Source: Mesorhizobium kowhaii
Lineage (GTDB): Bacteria > Pseudomonadota > Alphaproteobacteria > Rhizobiales > Rhizobiaceae
Direction of reading: 5' to 3'
Assembly (NCBI RefSeq): GCF_003253745.1
Contig: NZ_MZXV01000032.1
Location: forward strand, 1-64,000
DNA: 64,000 nt
The position numbers and the translations under genes were made by a program. The notes under the pieces were generated by a model. It saw nothing but the letters and a program-made list of their open reading frames with translations, was not told where the DNA came from and did not search any database. Position 1 is the stretch's first letter, and every line of letters begins with the position of its first letter. Shown here one piece after another: positions 44,425 to 52,302 of the stretch.

Positions 44425-45084
44425 TCAGCCGGCCGTCTGCAACGGGTCGCCGCCGATCTTGGACAGCAGGATCACCGCCTGGGTGCGGCTGTCGACGCCG
44501 AGCTTTTGCAGGATGGCCGAGACATGCGCCTTGATCGTCGCCTCGGAGACGCCGAGTTCATAGGCGATCTGCTTGTTGAGCAGGCCCTCGGCCAGCATGC
44601 CGAGCACGCGGGTCTGCTGCGGCGTCAGCGCCTGCAGGCGCTTGATCAGGTCGGAAATCTCGGGATCGCGCTCGACGCCGAGATCGACGCCGACGGGCGC
44701 GGCGATGTCTCCGGCAAGCACCGACTGCACGGCATCGCGGATCTCCTCCATGCTGGCCGACTTGGAGATGAAGCCGGAAGCGCCGAGATCGAGCGCACGC
44801 CTGATGGTCGCCGGATCGTCATGTGCCGAGACCACGACCAGCGGCACCGCCGGATGGATGCCGCGCAGCGATATCAGGCCGGAAAGGCCGCTGGCGCCCG
44901 GCATCGACAGATCGAGCAGCACCAGATCGACATCCTCATTGGCCACGACCAGCGCCTTGGCGCTCTCGAAATCGCCGGCCTCGTGGATCGCCGCGACATT
45001 GCCGATGCCGGCGAGCGCTTCGCGCAGCGCACCACGAAACAGCGGGTGATCGTCGGCGATGACGAAAGAATAGCCTGCCGGCAA
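44425..45084 (-). CDS. NarL/FixJ-family response regulator, CrbR-like
   Basis: A 219-residue regulator with an N-terminal receiver (VIADDHPLFRGAL; phosphoacceptor in LVLLDLSMPG; K in GFISKSA) and a C-terminal LuxR-type HTH (LTPQQTRVLGMLAEGLLNKQIAYELGVSEATIKAHVSAIL). TTG at 45084 follows GGGAGGGACA. It faces the SSS-hybrid kinase with 32 bases between the stops, and their families pair as CrbS/CrbR in other bacteria, so it is probably the cognate regulator. Confidence 0.85.
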   Translation of the reverse strand: MPAGYSFVIADDHPLFRGALREALAGIGNVAAIHEAGDFESAKALVVANEDVDLVLLDLSMPGASGLSGLISLRGIHPAVPLVVVSAHDDPATIRRALDLGASGFISKSASMEEIRDAVQSVLAGDIAAPVGVDLGVERDPEISDLIKRLQALTPQQTRVLGMLAEGLLNKQIAYELGVSEATIKAHVSAILQKLGVDSRTQAVILLSKIGGDPLQTAG

Positions 45085-45210
45085 ATGTCCCTCCCCGAAT
45101 CCCCCGATGATTTTTAGCTTTTTTCTGGGATCAGTTGGACGATTATGAGGGGCTGCGCGCTGTTTTCAAGCGGCAAAGCCAGCGCGCCGCGATTTCCCTG
45201 TTTCGAGCGC

Positions 45211-45639
45211 TCAGGTCTTCTGCGAGTTGAGCTGGGCGCCGTTGTCCTTGTCCAAATCCTTGACGATGCCCATGAAGCCACGCAGGAAACGCTCCATGTA
45301 ACTCATCGTCTTGTTGAAATCCTCCTCGCTCGGCAATTGCGATTCGAGGCGGGCGGAGAGCGAATTCTCGAGCTTGGTGACCCGCTCGTCCATCGCCTTC
45401 ATCGAGGTCTGGAGGCGGTCGACCTCGTCCTGGAAAGCGGCGCGTTCGTCGGCCGCCATCTTGCAGACGAGCTGACCGGAGCGCTCCTCGCAGATCGACA
45501 TCGCACCGGTCTGCGTATCCATGCGGACATAGCCGTTATCAGACTTTTCCAGCCGGTAGCGATCGGTTTCTTCCGAATATGCGGATGCCGCGACCAGCGA
45601 AACCAGCGCGGCGGGGATCAAGATGTGCTGCAGACGCAT
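45211..45639 (-). CDS. Periplasmic coiled-coil hypothetical protein
   Basis: A 142-residue exported protein: signal peptide MRLQHILIPAALVSLVAASA YS, a short domain (RYRLEKSDNGYVRMDTQTGAMSICEERSGQLVCKMAAD) with two Cys, then a coiled coil (ERAAFQDEVDRLQTSMKAMDERVTKLENSLSARLESQL) and a short helix. GGAGG precedes the ATG. Similar small proteins are widespread in rhizobia and of unknown function. Confidence 0.75.
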   Translation of the reverse strand: MRLQHILIPAALVSLVAASAYSEETDRYRLEKSDNGYVRMDTQTGAMSICEERSGQLVCKMAADERAAFQDEVDRLQTSMKAMDERVTKLENSLSARLESQLPSEEDFNKTMSYMERFLRGFMGIVKDLDKDNGAQLNSQKT

Positions 45640-45748
45640 GTTGTATCCTCCATGGCCAAAGTCAGATTTATCGCATGTTTGCGCCGGAAATGGGGAAGAC
45701 CCTTGGCGTGGTCTTTCCCGCGTGGCTGGTTCGGACTATAGCGCAACC

Positions 45749-46099
45749 ATGTCTCAGTTTATCTACAAGATAACCCCGCAAGCGCCCTGGCGCGAGGCCG
45801 AAGCAAATGGCTGCTTCACCGGCGCGCCGATCGATGTCGCGGACGGCTTCATTCATTTCTCCACGGCAGGGCAGGTCAAGGAAACGGCGGCAAAGCATTT
45901 TGCCGGCCAGACCGGCCTTCTGCTGGTCGCCATCGACGGCTCGCGTCTGGGCGCAGCGCTGAAATACGAGGTCTCGCGCGGCGGCGCGCTGTTTCCGCAT
46001 CTCTATGGCGTGCTGGACCTGAAAGCCGTCCTGTGGGTCCGACCGCTGCCGCTTGGCGCCGACGGTACCCACCAGTTCCCGGCACTGGAGGCCGAATGA
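45749..46099 (+). CDS. DUF952 family protein
   Basis: A 116-residue protein (MSQFIYKITPQAPWREAEAN...) with family signatures GFIHFSTAGQVKETAAKHFA, LLLVAIDGSRLGAALKYE and FPHLYGVLDLKAVLWVRPLP. The family is named DUF952 and in some cases appears glutathione-S-transferase-like in annotation, without a defined reaction. Its stop overlaps the pyrD start by four bases (ATGA), a conserved pairing in rhizobia. Confidence 0.85.
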   Translation: MSQFIYKITPQAPWREAEANGCFTGAPIDVADGFIHFSTAGQVKETAAKHFAGQTGLLLVAIDGSRLGAALKYEVSRGGALFPHLYGVLDLKAVLWVRPLPLGADGTHQFPALEAE

Positions 46100-47175
46100 G
46101 CGTGCTCGACAGGCTCGGCCAGAAGCTGCTGTTCACATTCGATCCGGAAACCGCGCATGGCATGTCGATCGCGGCGCTGCGATGCGGCCTGCCTGTCGGC
46201 GCGCGGACAACGCGCGATGCGCGGCTGAAGGTGACGGTCTGCGGCCTCGATTTCCCCAACCCGCTCGGCATGGCTGCCGGCTATGACAAGAACGCCGAGG
46301 TGCCCGATGCGCTGCTTGGGCTCGGCTTCGGCTTTGCCGAGGTCGGCACGATCACGCCGCTGCCACAGGCCGGCAACCCGAAGCCGCGCATCTTCCGGCT
46401 GACGGCGGATGAAGCGGTGATCAACCGGCTGGGCTTCAACAATGAAGGCCATGCGGCCGCCGAAAAGCGCCTCGCTGCCCGCAAGGGCCGCAGCGGCATC
46501 GTCGGCGTCAACATCGGCGCCAACAAGGACAGTGCCGACCGCATCGGCGACTATGAGCGAGGCGTCGCCCGCTTTGCGCCCTATGCCAGCTATCTGACGG
46601 TCAACATCTCATCGCCCAACACGCCGGGCCTGCGCAACATGCAGGCGCGCGAGCAGCTCGGCGAGCTTTTGTCACGCGTCATGGCCGCGCGCGCCGCTGC
46701 AACGGCACAGCCGCCGGTCCTCCTCAAGATCGCGCCGGACCTGGTCGAGGCCGAACTGGAAGACATCGCCGCCGAGGTCACCGAGAAGCAGATCGACGGT
46801 GTCATCGTCTCCAACACCACCATCTCCCGGCCAGCGCTGCGCAGCGGCGACGCCGCGCGCGAGACCGGCGGGCTCTCCGGCAGGCCGCTGTTCGAACGCT
46901 CGACCATCGTGCTGGCCAGGATGCGCAAACTGCTCGGGCCAGAGCTTGCCATCATCGGCGTCGGCGGCGTCGATTCCACCGACGCGGCGCTGGAAAAGAT
47001 CCGCGCCGGCGCCGATCTCGTTCAGCTCTACACCAGCATGATCTATGCCGGCCCCGCACTGCCGGGCCGCATCGTCGCCGGGATGGCACGCTTTGCCGAA
47101 ACGGAGCGGCTCAGATCCATTCGCGAGTTGCGCGACGGCCATCTCGATCAATGGGCATCGAAGCCGCTCAGCTGA
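46096..47175 (+). CDS. pyrD: Dihydroorotate dehydrogenase (quinone), class 2
   Basis: A 359-residue membrane-associated flavoprotein that oxidises dihydroorotate to orotate in pyrimidine synthesis, using quinone. Class 2 features are the N-terminal amphipathic helix (SVLDRLGQKLLFTFDPETAHGMSI), NPLGMAAGYDKNAEVPDALLGLGFGFAEVGTITPLPQ, NISSPNTPGLRNMQ with the catalytic Ser, and IGVGGVDSTDAAL / YTSMIYAGPAL. It follows the DUF952 gene with overlap. Confidence 0.95.
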   Translation: MSVLDRLGQKLLFTFDPETAHGMSIAALRCGLPVGARTTRDARLKVTVCGLDFPNPLGMAAGYDKNAEVPDALLGLGFGFAEVGTITPLPQAGNPKPRIFRLTADEAVINRLGFNNEGHAAAEKRLAARKGRSGIVGVNIGANKDSADRIGDYERGVARFAPYASYLTVNISSPNTPGLRNMQAREQLGELLSRVMAARAAATAQPPVLLKIAPDLVEAELEDIAAEVTEKQIDGVIVSNTTISRPALRSGDAARETGGLSGRPLFERSTIVLARMRKLLGPELAIIGVGGVDSTDAALEKIRAGADLVQLYTSMIYAGPALPGRIVAGMARFAETERLRSIRELRDGHLDQWASKPLS

Positions 47176-48586
47176 ACGCCGTCCGCACCCTGAGCCGCAA
47201 AATCGTAAGCAGGCTGAAGCCCCGCGCCAGCAGGAAGACGTGCAGCGCCGCCCACAGGCCATGATTGCCGAAGGTGGGCGCCAGAGTCAGCAGCGCGCCT
47301 GAGAAGACGAGGAACGACAGCAGCATCATGTTGCGCATGTCGCGCGACCAGGTGGCGCCGATGAAAACACCGTCCATCTGAAATGCCAGCACACCGCTGA
47401 GCGGCGTCAATGCCGCCCAGGGCAGATAGATGTCAGCGACGGCGCGAACGTCCAGCGACGTTGTGACCAAGGCGACCAAACCGGCACCGCCCAGCCAGAA
47501 GATCAGCGTGGCCGCACCCGCCAGCCCGAACCCCCAAAACAAGGTGAGCCGCACGGCCTGCCGGAACGGTGTTGCCGCACCCGCGCCGACGGCACGGCCC
47601 GCCAGTTGTTCGGCGGCGGTGGCAAAGCCATCGAGGAAATAGCCGGCAACGAGAAAGAAATTCATCAGCACGGCGTTGGCGGCCAGCGTCACCGTGCCGA
47701 ACTGCGCGCCCTGGCGGGTGAACAGCGCGAAGGCGGCAAGCAACGAGAACGAGCGGATCATGATGTCGCGGTTGAGCGACAGCATGCGCAGGAAGGCGGC
47801 CATGTCGAGCAGGCGGTGGCGTGGCAAAGACGGGGCCGCCCGGAACCGGCGGACCACGATCGCCAGGCCGAGCAGCATGGCGAGGAACTCACCGGTGACG
47901 GTCGCCCAGGCAACGCCGGCGACGCCCCAGCCAAGCTTCAATCCAAGCAGGAAGCAGAGCGCGATGTTGATGCCGTTCAACACCAATTGCAGCATCAGCC
48001 CGAGCCCGCCCTCGCCGCGGCCCAGGACATAGCCGAGGATGGCATAGTTGATCAGCGAGAAGGGGGCTGCGAGCAGCCTGATGCGGATATAGACGCCCAT
48101 CGCCTCGCTGACGCGCGGTTCGGCGCCCATGAACTTTTGCCCGGCGACGGCGACCAGCGGCGCAAGCGCTGCGAGCACGATGCCAGCAACAACCGCGATC
48201 AGCACGGCGCGCCAGAACACCGCCTGTTCCTCCAGTTCGTCGCCGCGCCCGAAAGCCTGGGCGACGAGACCGGTGGTGCCCGAGCGCAGGAAATTGAAGG
48301 TGGTGAAGACGACGTCGAAGATCAGCGCGCCGGCCGCCAGGCCGCCAAGCAAGGCGGCGTCGCCGAACTGGCCGACAACCGCCGTATCGACCAGGCCGAG
48401 CATCGGCGTCGTCAGATAGGCAAGCGTCATCGGCACCGCTATGGCGAGCACGGAACGATTGGTGACGACAAAGGATCTGGCGTCGGCTGGGGTTGCACCC
48501 TTGTCCAAAGGATTGCTGCCTTGCTGATTGCGGCTTGATCGAACAGGCGGTGTGCCCCATTTTGCCGGCATCGCGCAATCACCCAT
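47168..48586 (-). CDS. MATE-family efflux protein (DinF-like)
   Basis: A polytopic exporter of about 472 residues in the MATE superfamily, DinF branch: 12 helices, with first-helix motif AYLTTPMLGLVDTAVVGQFGD and the second-half equivalent LNFFLVAGYFLDGFATAAEQLAGR. It exports organic compounds against a cation gradient; the substrate is unknown. The start is uncertain between ATG 48586, ATG 48571 and a site closer to the first helix. It overlaps the pyrD 3' end by eight bases and diverges from the deacetylase gene. Confidence 0.85.
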   Translation of the reverse strand: MGDCAMPAKWGTPPVRSSRNQQGSNPLDKGATPADARSFVVTNRSVLAIAVPMTLAYLTTPMLGLVDTAVVGQFGDAALLGGLAAGALIFDVVFTTFNFLRSGTTGLVAQAFGRGDELEEQAVFWRAVLIAVVAGIVLAALAPLVAVAGQKFMGAEPRVSEAMGVYIRIRLLAAPFSLINYAILGYVLGRGEGGLGLMLQLVLNGINIALCFLLGLKLGWGVAGVAWATVTGEFLAMLLGLAIVVRRFRAAPSLPRHRLLDMAAFLRMLSLNRDIMIRSFSLLAAFALFTRQGAQFGTVTLAANAVLMNFFLVAGYFLDGFATAAEQLAGRAVGAGAATPFRQAVRLTLFWGFGLAGAATLIFWLGGAGLVALVTTSLDVRAVADIYLPWAALTPLSGVLAFQMDGVFIGATWSRDMRNMMLLSFLVFSGALLTLAPTFGNHGLWAALHVFLLARGFSLLTILRLRVRTAFS

Positions 48587-48640
48587 CCCGTGACGGCCAA
48601 CCGAATCCCCGGTCTGGCGCGAGCCCGCCGGATCCAGTTC

Positions 48641-49546
48641 ATGCCCCTGCAGATCGTCCACCATCCCGACTACGACGCCGGCTTCGCCATCAGCCATCGC
48701 TTTCCGATGAGCAAATATCCGCTGCTGATGGACGCCTTGCGCGCACGCGGACTGGCCGGACCCGACGCGCTCAACATGGCCGAACCCGCGCCGGCATCAT
48801 GGCTGAAGCTTGCCCATGCCGCGGAGTATGTCGACCAGGTCATCTGCTGCTCCGTGCCTGAAAAAATCGAGCGCGAGATCGGCTTTCCGGTTGGCCCGCG
48901 CGTCTCGCTGCGCGCACAGCTTGCCACCGGCGGCACGGTGCTGGCGGCGCGGCTCGCCTTGCGCCACGGCATCGCCTGCAACACCGCCGGCGGCAGCCAT
49001 CACGCGCGGCGCGCGCAAGGCGCCGGCTTCTGCACCTTCAACGATGTCGCTGTCGCCGCGCTGGTCCTGCTTGCCGGCGGCGCCGCACAAAACATCCTGG
49101 TCGTCGATCTCGACGTGCATCAGGGCGACGGCACGGCGGACATTCTCGCGGGCGATCCGCGCGTGTACACTTTTTCCATGCATGGCGACCGCAACTACCC
49201 CGCGCGCAAGATCGCCTCCGACCTCGATGTCGCGCTGCCCGACGGCACAGGTGACGCTGCCTATATCGAAAGGCTCGCCGCCATCCTGCCGGAGCTGTCG
49301 GCCAGGGCGCATTGGGATATTGTTTTCTACAATGCCGGCGTCGACGTCCACGCCGAGGACAGGCTTGGACGGTTGTCGCTATCGGATGACGGCCTGCGCA
49401 CCCGCGACGACATGGTGATCAGCCACTTCCGCGCGCTCGGCATTCCCGCCTGCGGCGTCATCGGTGGCGGTTATTCAACCGATGTGGCAACGCTCGCCGC
49501 GCGCCACGCCATCCTGTTCGAGGTCGCCTCGGCCTATGCCCGATAA
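48641..49546 (+). CDS. Histone deacetylase family protein
   Basis: A 301-residue zinc-dependent deacetylase-family (AcuC/AphA-like) hydrolase. Family residues: GGSHHARRAQGAGFCTFNDVAVAA, the metal motif VVDLDVHQGDGTADIL (Asp and His) and YNAGVDVHAEDRLGRLSLSDDGL, and GGGYSTD. The tandem His are in GGSHHA. The start (48641) gives the conserved MPLQIVHHPDY beginning. Such bacterial enzymes act on acetylated small molecules, polyamines or proteins; the substrate is not readable here. Confidence 0.88.
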   Translation: MPLQIVHHPDYDAGFAISHRFPMSKYPLLMDALRARGLAGPDALNMAEPAPASWLKLAHAAEYVDQVICCSVPEKIEREIGFPVGPRVSLRAQLATGGTVLAARLALRHGIACNTAGGSHHARRAQGAGFCTFNDVAVAALVLLAGGAAQNILVVDLDVHQGDGTADILAGDPRVYTFSMHGDRNYPARKIASDLDVALPDGTGDAAYIERLAAILPELSARAHWDIVFYNAGVDVHAEDRLGRLSLSDDGLRTRDDMVISHFRALGIPACGVIGGGYSTDVATLAARHAILFEVASAYAR

Positions 49547-49555
49547 TCCCTTCAA

Positions 49556-49621
49556 GCATGATCTTGTCCGAAAACCGGTTCCCAAGTTTCGCTGACGCGG
49601 ACCTGCGGTTCGGGATCATGC
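49556..49621. repeat. Palindromic intergenic repeat
   Basis: GCATGATC (49556-49563) and GATCATGC (49614-49621) flank a core with TCCGAAAACCGGTTCCCA. It is the same family as the repeat at 33144-33192 and lies between the deacetylase gene and a convergent small membrane protein gene. Confidence 0.75.
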
Positions 49622-49622
49622 C

Positions 49623-49931
49623 CTATTTCCGGTAGCTGGCGATCCTGAGCAGGATGAAGGCCGGAACGACGATCGCCGCACCCAGCAGGATATAGCCCAG
49701 AAAGCGATCGATGGCGTGGAAGCCGAGGTTCCACAGGTCGCGGAAAAACTTCTGGATGCCGTACAGTACGTCCATCGGCGACCAGCCGAAGGCATTCATG
49801 ACCAGGCCGACGAGGAACGACACCACAAGCAGCTTCAGGATCACCCTGAACGGCGAGTCGCCGAGAAAGCGTGTCAATGCGGACAAGGCCCGTCTCCCGA
49901 TTGAGGTGCCCGAGGGCGTCGGCCCAGACAT
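49623..49931 (-). CDS. Small membrane protein (DUF6460-like)
   Basis: A 102-residue product: MSGPTPSGTSIGRRALSALT, a first helix ILKLLVVSFLVGLVMNAFGW, then MDVLYGIQKFFRDLWNLGFHAIDRFLGYILLGAAIVVPAFILLRI. I associate this two-helix layout with the DUF6460 family of rhizobial membrane proteins, function unknown. The frame opens at 50054, but the ATG at 49931 fits the conserved N-terminus. Confidence 0.7.
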   Translation of the reverse strand: MSGPTPSGTSIGRRALSALTRFLGDSPFRVILKLLVVSFLVGLVMNAFGWSPMDVLYGIQKFFRDLWNLGFHAIDRFLGYILLGAAIVVPAFILLRIASYRK

Positions 49932-50341
49932 ACGCACTTGGCTTCCCGGCTTCAAGCCGACAGGTTTGATTGGATATCGGAGGCCTTGGGCGAGACAGAG
50001 CGCGGCACTGTCGTGCGAATTGTACTGATCGAACCCATGCCGATTGGTTAACAATGGGTAACCAGTTCCGCTTTAATTTGTTGAAAATAAAGCGAAAAAT
50101 CTTCATTTTTCGATTTCCCGCAATGTGCGTGCAATTTTCGCCTGCGAGATAATCCACGTCTTTCAGGCAGAGGTTGCGCGAAAGATCCGGTCACCTACCA
50201 CGACTGCCTTGCGTCAGTTCTCGTGACCCGCGCGACCATTCCCGGTGAGACAAGTGAGCCGGAGGATGACCGCCCCAACGGTCAGGCTCCTAGGAGATCA
50301 ACCTGCGTGTCGTCGGATGCGCGTGCGTGTGGAGTAATGCA
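49932..50341. other. Long intergenic region upstream of the barrel gene
   Basis: About 410 bases with no supported gene. It holds an AT-rich part with a perfect hairpin (50093-50112) and probably the promoters of both flanking genes. Confidence 0.4.
50093..50112. repeat. Perfect hairpin in the AT-rich intergenic region
   Basis: CGAAAAAT CTTC ATTTTTCG is a perfect 8-bp inverted repeat with a four-base loop. It is about 230 bases before the barrel-protein start and 160 bases before the opposite gene's start. It may be a terminator of an unrecognised small RNA or an operator. Confidence 0.5.
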
Positions 50342-50959
50342 ATGTCCCGCCAAGCAATGATGCTGCTGACGGCAAGTGCGCTTGCCATGTGCCTGAACGG
50401 TTCGGCAATGGCCGCCGATCTTTCGCCGGCCTACAACGATCCCCCCGCCTTCGAGTGGAGCGGCGCCTATGTCGGCGTGCATGGAGGCACGGCGTTTACA
50501 GGGATGCCGAACCCGTTTGCCGGCCGGAACGGTCTCAGCGGCGGTTTCCAGGCCGGCTACAATCAGCAAGTAGGCCCGGGAATCCTGGGGGCCGAGATCG
50601 AAGGCTCCTATCTGGGCGGCGCCGAGCACGACGTCGAGGGCGGCAAGATCAAGGAAAAGTGGCGCGGTGCCGCCAAGGCCAGGGCCGGCTTGAGCTTCGA
50701 CCAGACGCTGCTGTTCGGAACCGGTGGCGTTGCCATGACCAAATTCGACAAGGGCGACAAGGTGAGCAGCACCGACGGATGGAAACTCGGCTATCTTGTC
50801 GGCGCCGGTATCGAGCAGGGTTTCGCCGACGGCCTCTCGGCCAAGGTCGAATATGACTATGTCCGCACCCCCGGCGTCGAAACCACATCGGCCTTTGGCA
50901 AATCCAAGGCGACGATCGGCAGCCATGAACTGAAGGCCGGCATCAACTATCGGTTCTAG
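50342..50959 (+). CDS. Outer-membrane beta-barrel protein (Omp25/RopB-like)
   Basis: A 205-residue precursor: signal peptide MSRQAMMLLTASALAMCLNGSAMA, then AADLSPAYNDPPAFEWSGAYVGVHGG and a glycine-rich eight-strand barrel (GGFQAGYNQQVGPGILGAEI, GAAKARAGLSFDQTLLFGTGG, KLGYLVGAGIEQGFADGLSAKVEYDY), ending in F as outer-membrane barrels do. Omp25/RopB/Omp31 proteins are abundant in rhizobia and Brucella and contribute to envelope integrity. Confidence 0.87.
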   Translation: MSRQAMMLLTASALAMCLNGSAMAADLSPAYNDPPAFEWSGAYVGVHGGTAFTGMPNPFAGRNGLSGGFQAGYNQQVGPGILGAEIEGSYLGGAEHDVEGGKIKEKWRGAAKARAGLSFDQTLLFGTGGVAMTKFDKGDKVSSTDGWKLGYLVGAGIEQGFADGLSAKVEYDYVRTPGVETTSAFGKSKATIGSHELKAGINYRF

Positions 50960-51176
50960 AGCAGGCCCCCAGGTTCGGTTGAACTCAGCCGTCTTGTAGT
51001 CCGTTCGAACAGACCTTGCGCGGTGCCCGGAGGCAGCGGGTGCCGCGCAATGGCGTGCCTCCATCTGCCGGCATCGACACCATCAGCCGACCGCGCCTCA
51101 GCCAGCTCCTGCGTAATGTCGATGCAATCTTCACACCCTAGGTGCCGCGGATGACCTTGATGAGGGGAATCGGATA

Positions 51177-51569
51177 ATGCCCAAATGCAGCGCAAACCAT
51201 CTTATGTGGATCTCAAGGGCGGTCTTCGTCGCAATCGTGCTGGCGCTGACGGGGTGCGCCTCCGACATCATGAAGAACTACATCGGGCAACCGGTCGAAT
51301 CGGTCATTCTGGACTACGGTCCGCCAACCGCCGTCGTTGACCTCGGCCAGGGCGAACGGGCCTATCAGTGGCGGAAAATATCCACCAACGCGGTTTCCGG
51401 GACCTCCAGCGGCGAGGTTCGCCACACAAAACACGGAACCGTCTACGAAGAGACCGAAACGCCGGGCTATATCGAGCGTCAGGAATGCTTCTATACGTTC
51501 TACGCCCGCTCTTCGGGCGGCCGATGGTTCATCACCAATTTTCGCCAACCGAAGCTGGAATGCGAATGA
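51177..51569 (+). CDS. Hypothetical lipoprotein
   Basis: A 130-residue precursor with a hydrophobic leader and lipobox LTGC at residues about 24-27, followed by SDIMKNYIGQPVESVILDYGPP, a motif common in small SmpA/OmlA-like or rhizobial lipoproteins. The mature part has beta strands and a Cys-containing tail (RQECFYTFYAR ... LECE). The function is unknown. It is 57 bases upstream of a two-component pair. Confidence 0.75.
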   Translation: MPKCSANHLMWISRAVFVAIVLALTGCASDIMKNYIGQPVESVILDYGPPTAVVDLGQGERAYQWRKISTNAVSGTSSGEVRHTKHGTVYEETETPGYIERQECFYTFYARSSGGRWFITNFRQPKLECE

Positions 51570-51627
51570 ATTGCTTCAGCCCGCTGGTTGCCCGTGCCCA
51601 TCTGGTTGCCCGTGAAGGAGAATGCGC

Positions 51628-52302
51628 ATGCGCATCCTGCTGATCGAGGACGAACCGGAAATGGCCTCGGTGCTGAAGACGGCGCTCGAGCGCCAGGATA
51701 TCATCGTCGACCATGCCGCGACACTGGCCGATGCGGAGGCCATGGCCCGGCTCGGATACCACGACGCCGTGGTGCTGGACCGCCGCCTGCCGGATGGCGA
51801 CGGCCTCAGCCTGATACCGCGCCTGCGGGCCTTGCATCTGGATGTGCCTGTCATCGCGCTGACGGCACTTAGCGGGCTCGACGACCGGGTGGCCGGGCTC
51901 GATGCCGGCGCCGACGACTACATGGTCAAGCCGTTCGCCACGGTGGAACTGGTTGCCAGGCTCAATGCCTTGCACAGGCGCTCGTTCACCACGCGCGCCA
52001 ACCAGACGGTGGTCGGCCGCCTCACCTATGATTTTCGCCATCGCGAGGCGCTTGTCGAGGATCATGCGCTGGAGTTGCCGCGGCGCGAACGGCTGGTGCT
52101 CGAAACGCTCATCCGCAGGCCGGGCCGAACCATCATGCGCGGTGCCCTGGAAGAAGCCGTCTATGCGCTTGACGACGAGATCGGCTCCAACGCGCTGGAT
52201 GCGCACATTTCGCGGCTGCGGCGCAAGCTCGACGATGTCGCTGCCGGCATCGAGATCAGGGCCATCCGCAACCTCGGTTATCTCCTGCGGGCGGCCTCGT
52301 GA
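51628..52302 (+). CDS. OmpR-family response regulator
   Basis: A 224-residue regulator. Receiver: MRILLIEDEPEMASVLKTAL, phosphoacceptor Asp in AVVLDRRLPDGDG, conserved T in IALTALS and K in YMVKPFA. Winged helix: HALELPRRERLVLETLIRRP, NALDAHISRLRRKLD, IRAIRNLGYLLR. The second of two close ATGs (51628) has GGAG at seven bases, the first does not. The stop and the kinase start overlap (GTGA). Confidence 0.9.
   Translation: MRILLIEDEPEMASVLKTALERQDIIVDHAATLADAEAMARLGYHDAVVLDRRLPDGDGLSLIPRLRALHLDVPVIALTALSGLDDRVAGLDAGADDYMVKPFATVELVARLNALHRRSFTTRANQTVVGRLTYDFRHREALVEDHALELPRRERLVLETLIRRPGRTIMRGALEEAVYALDDEIGSNALDAHISRLRRKLDDVAAGIEIRAIRNLGYLLRAAS

Noticed and set aside
50041..50065. CtrA-like site (GGTTAAC...GGTAACC) upstream of the barrel gene
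   Set aside because: The TTAA-N7-TTAAC spacing is not met; the second half is GTAACC. It is a short imperfect dyad only.
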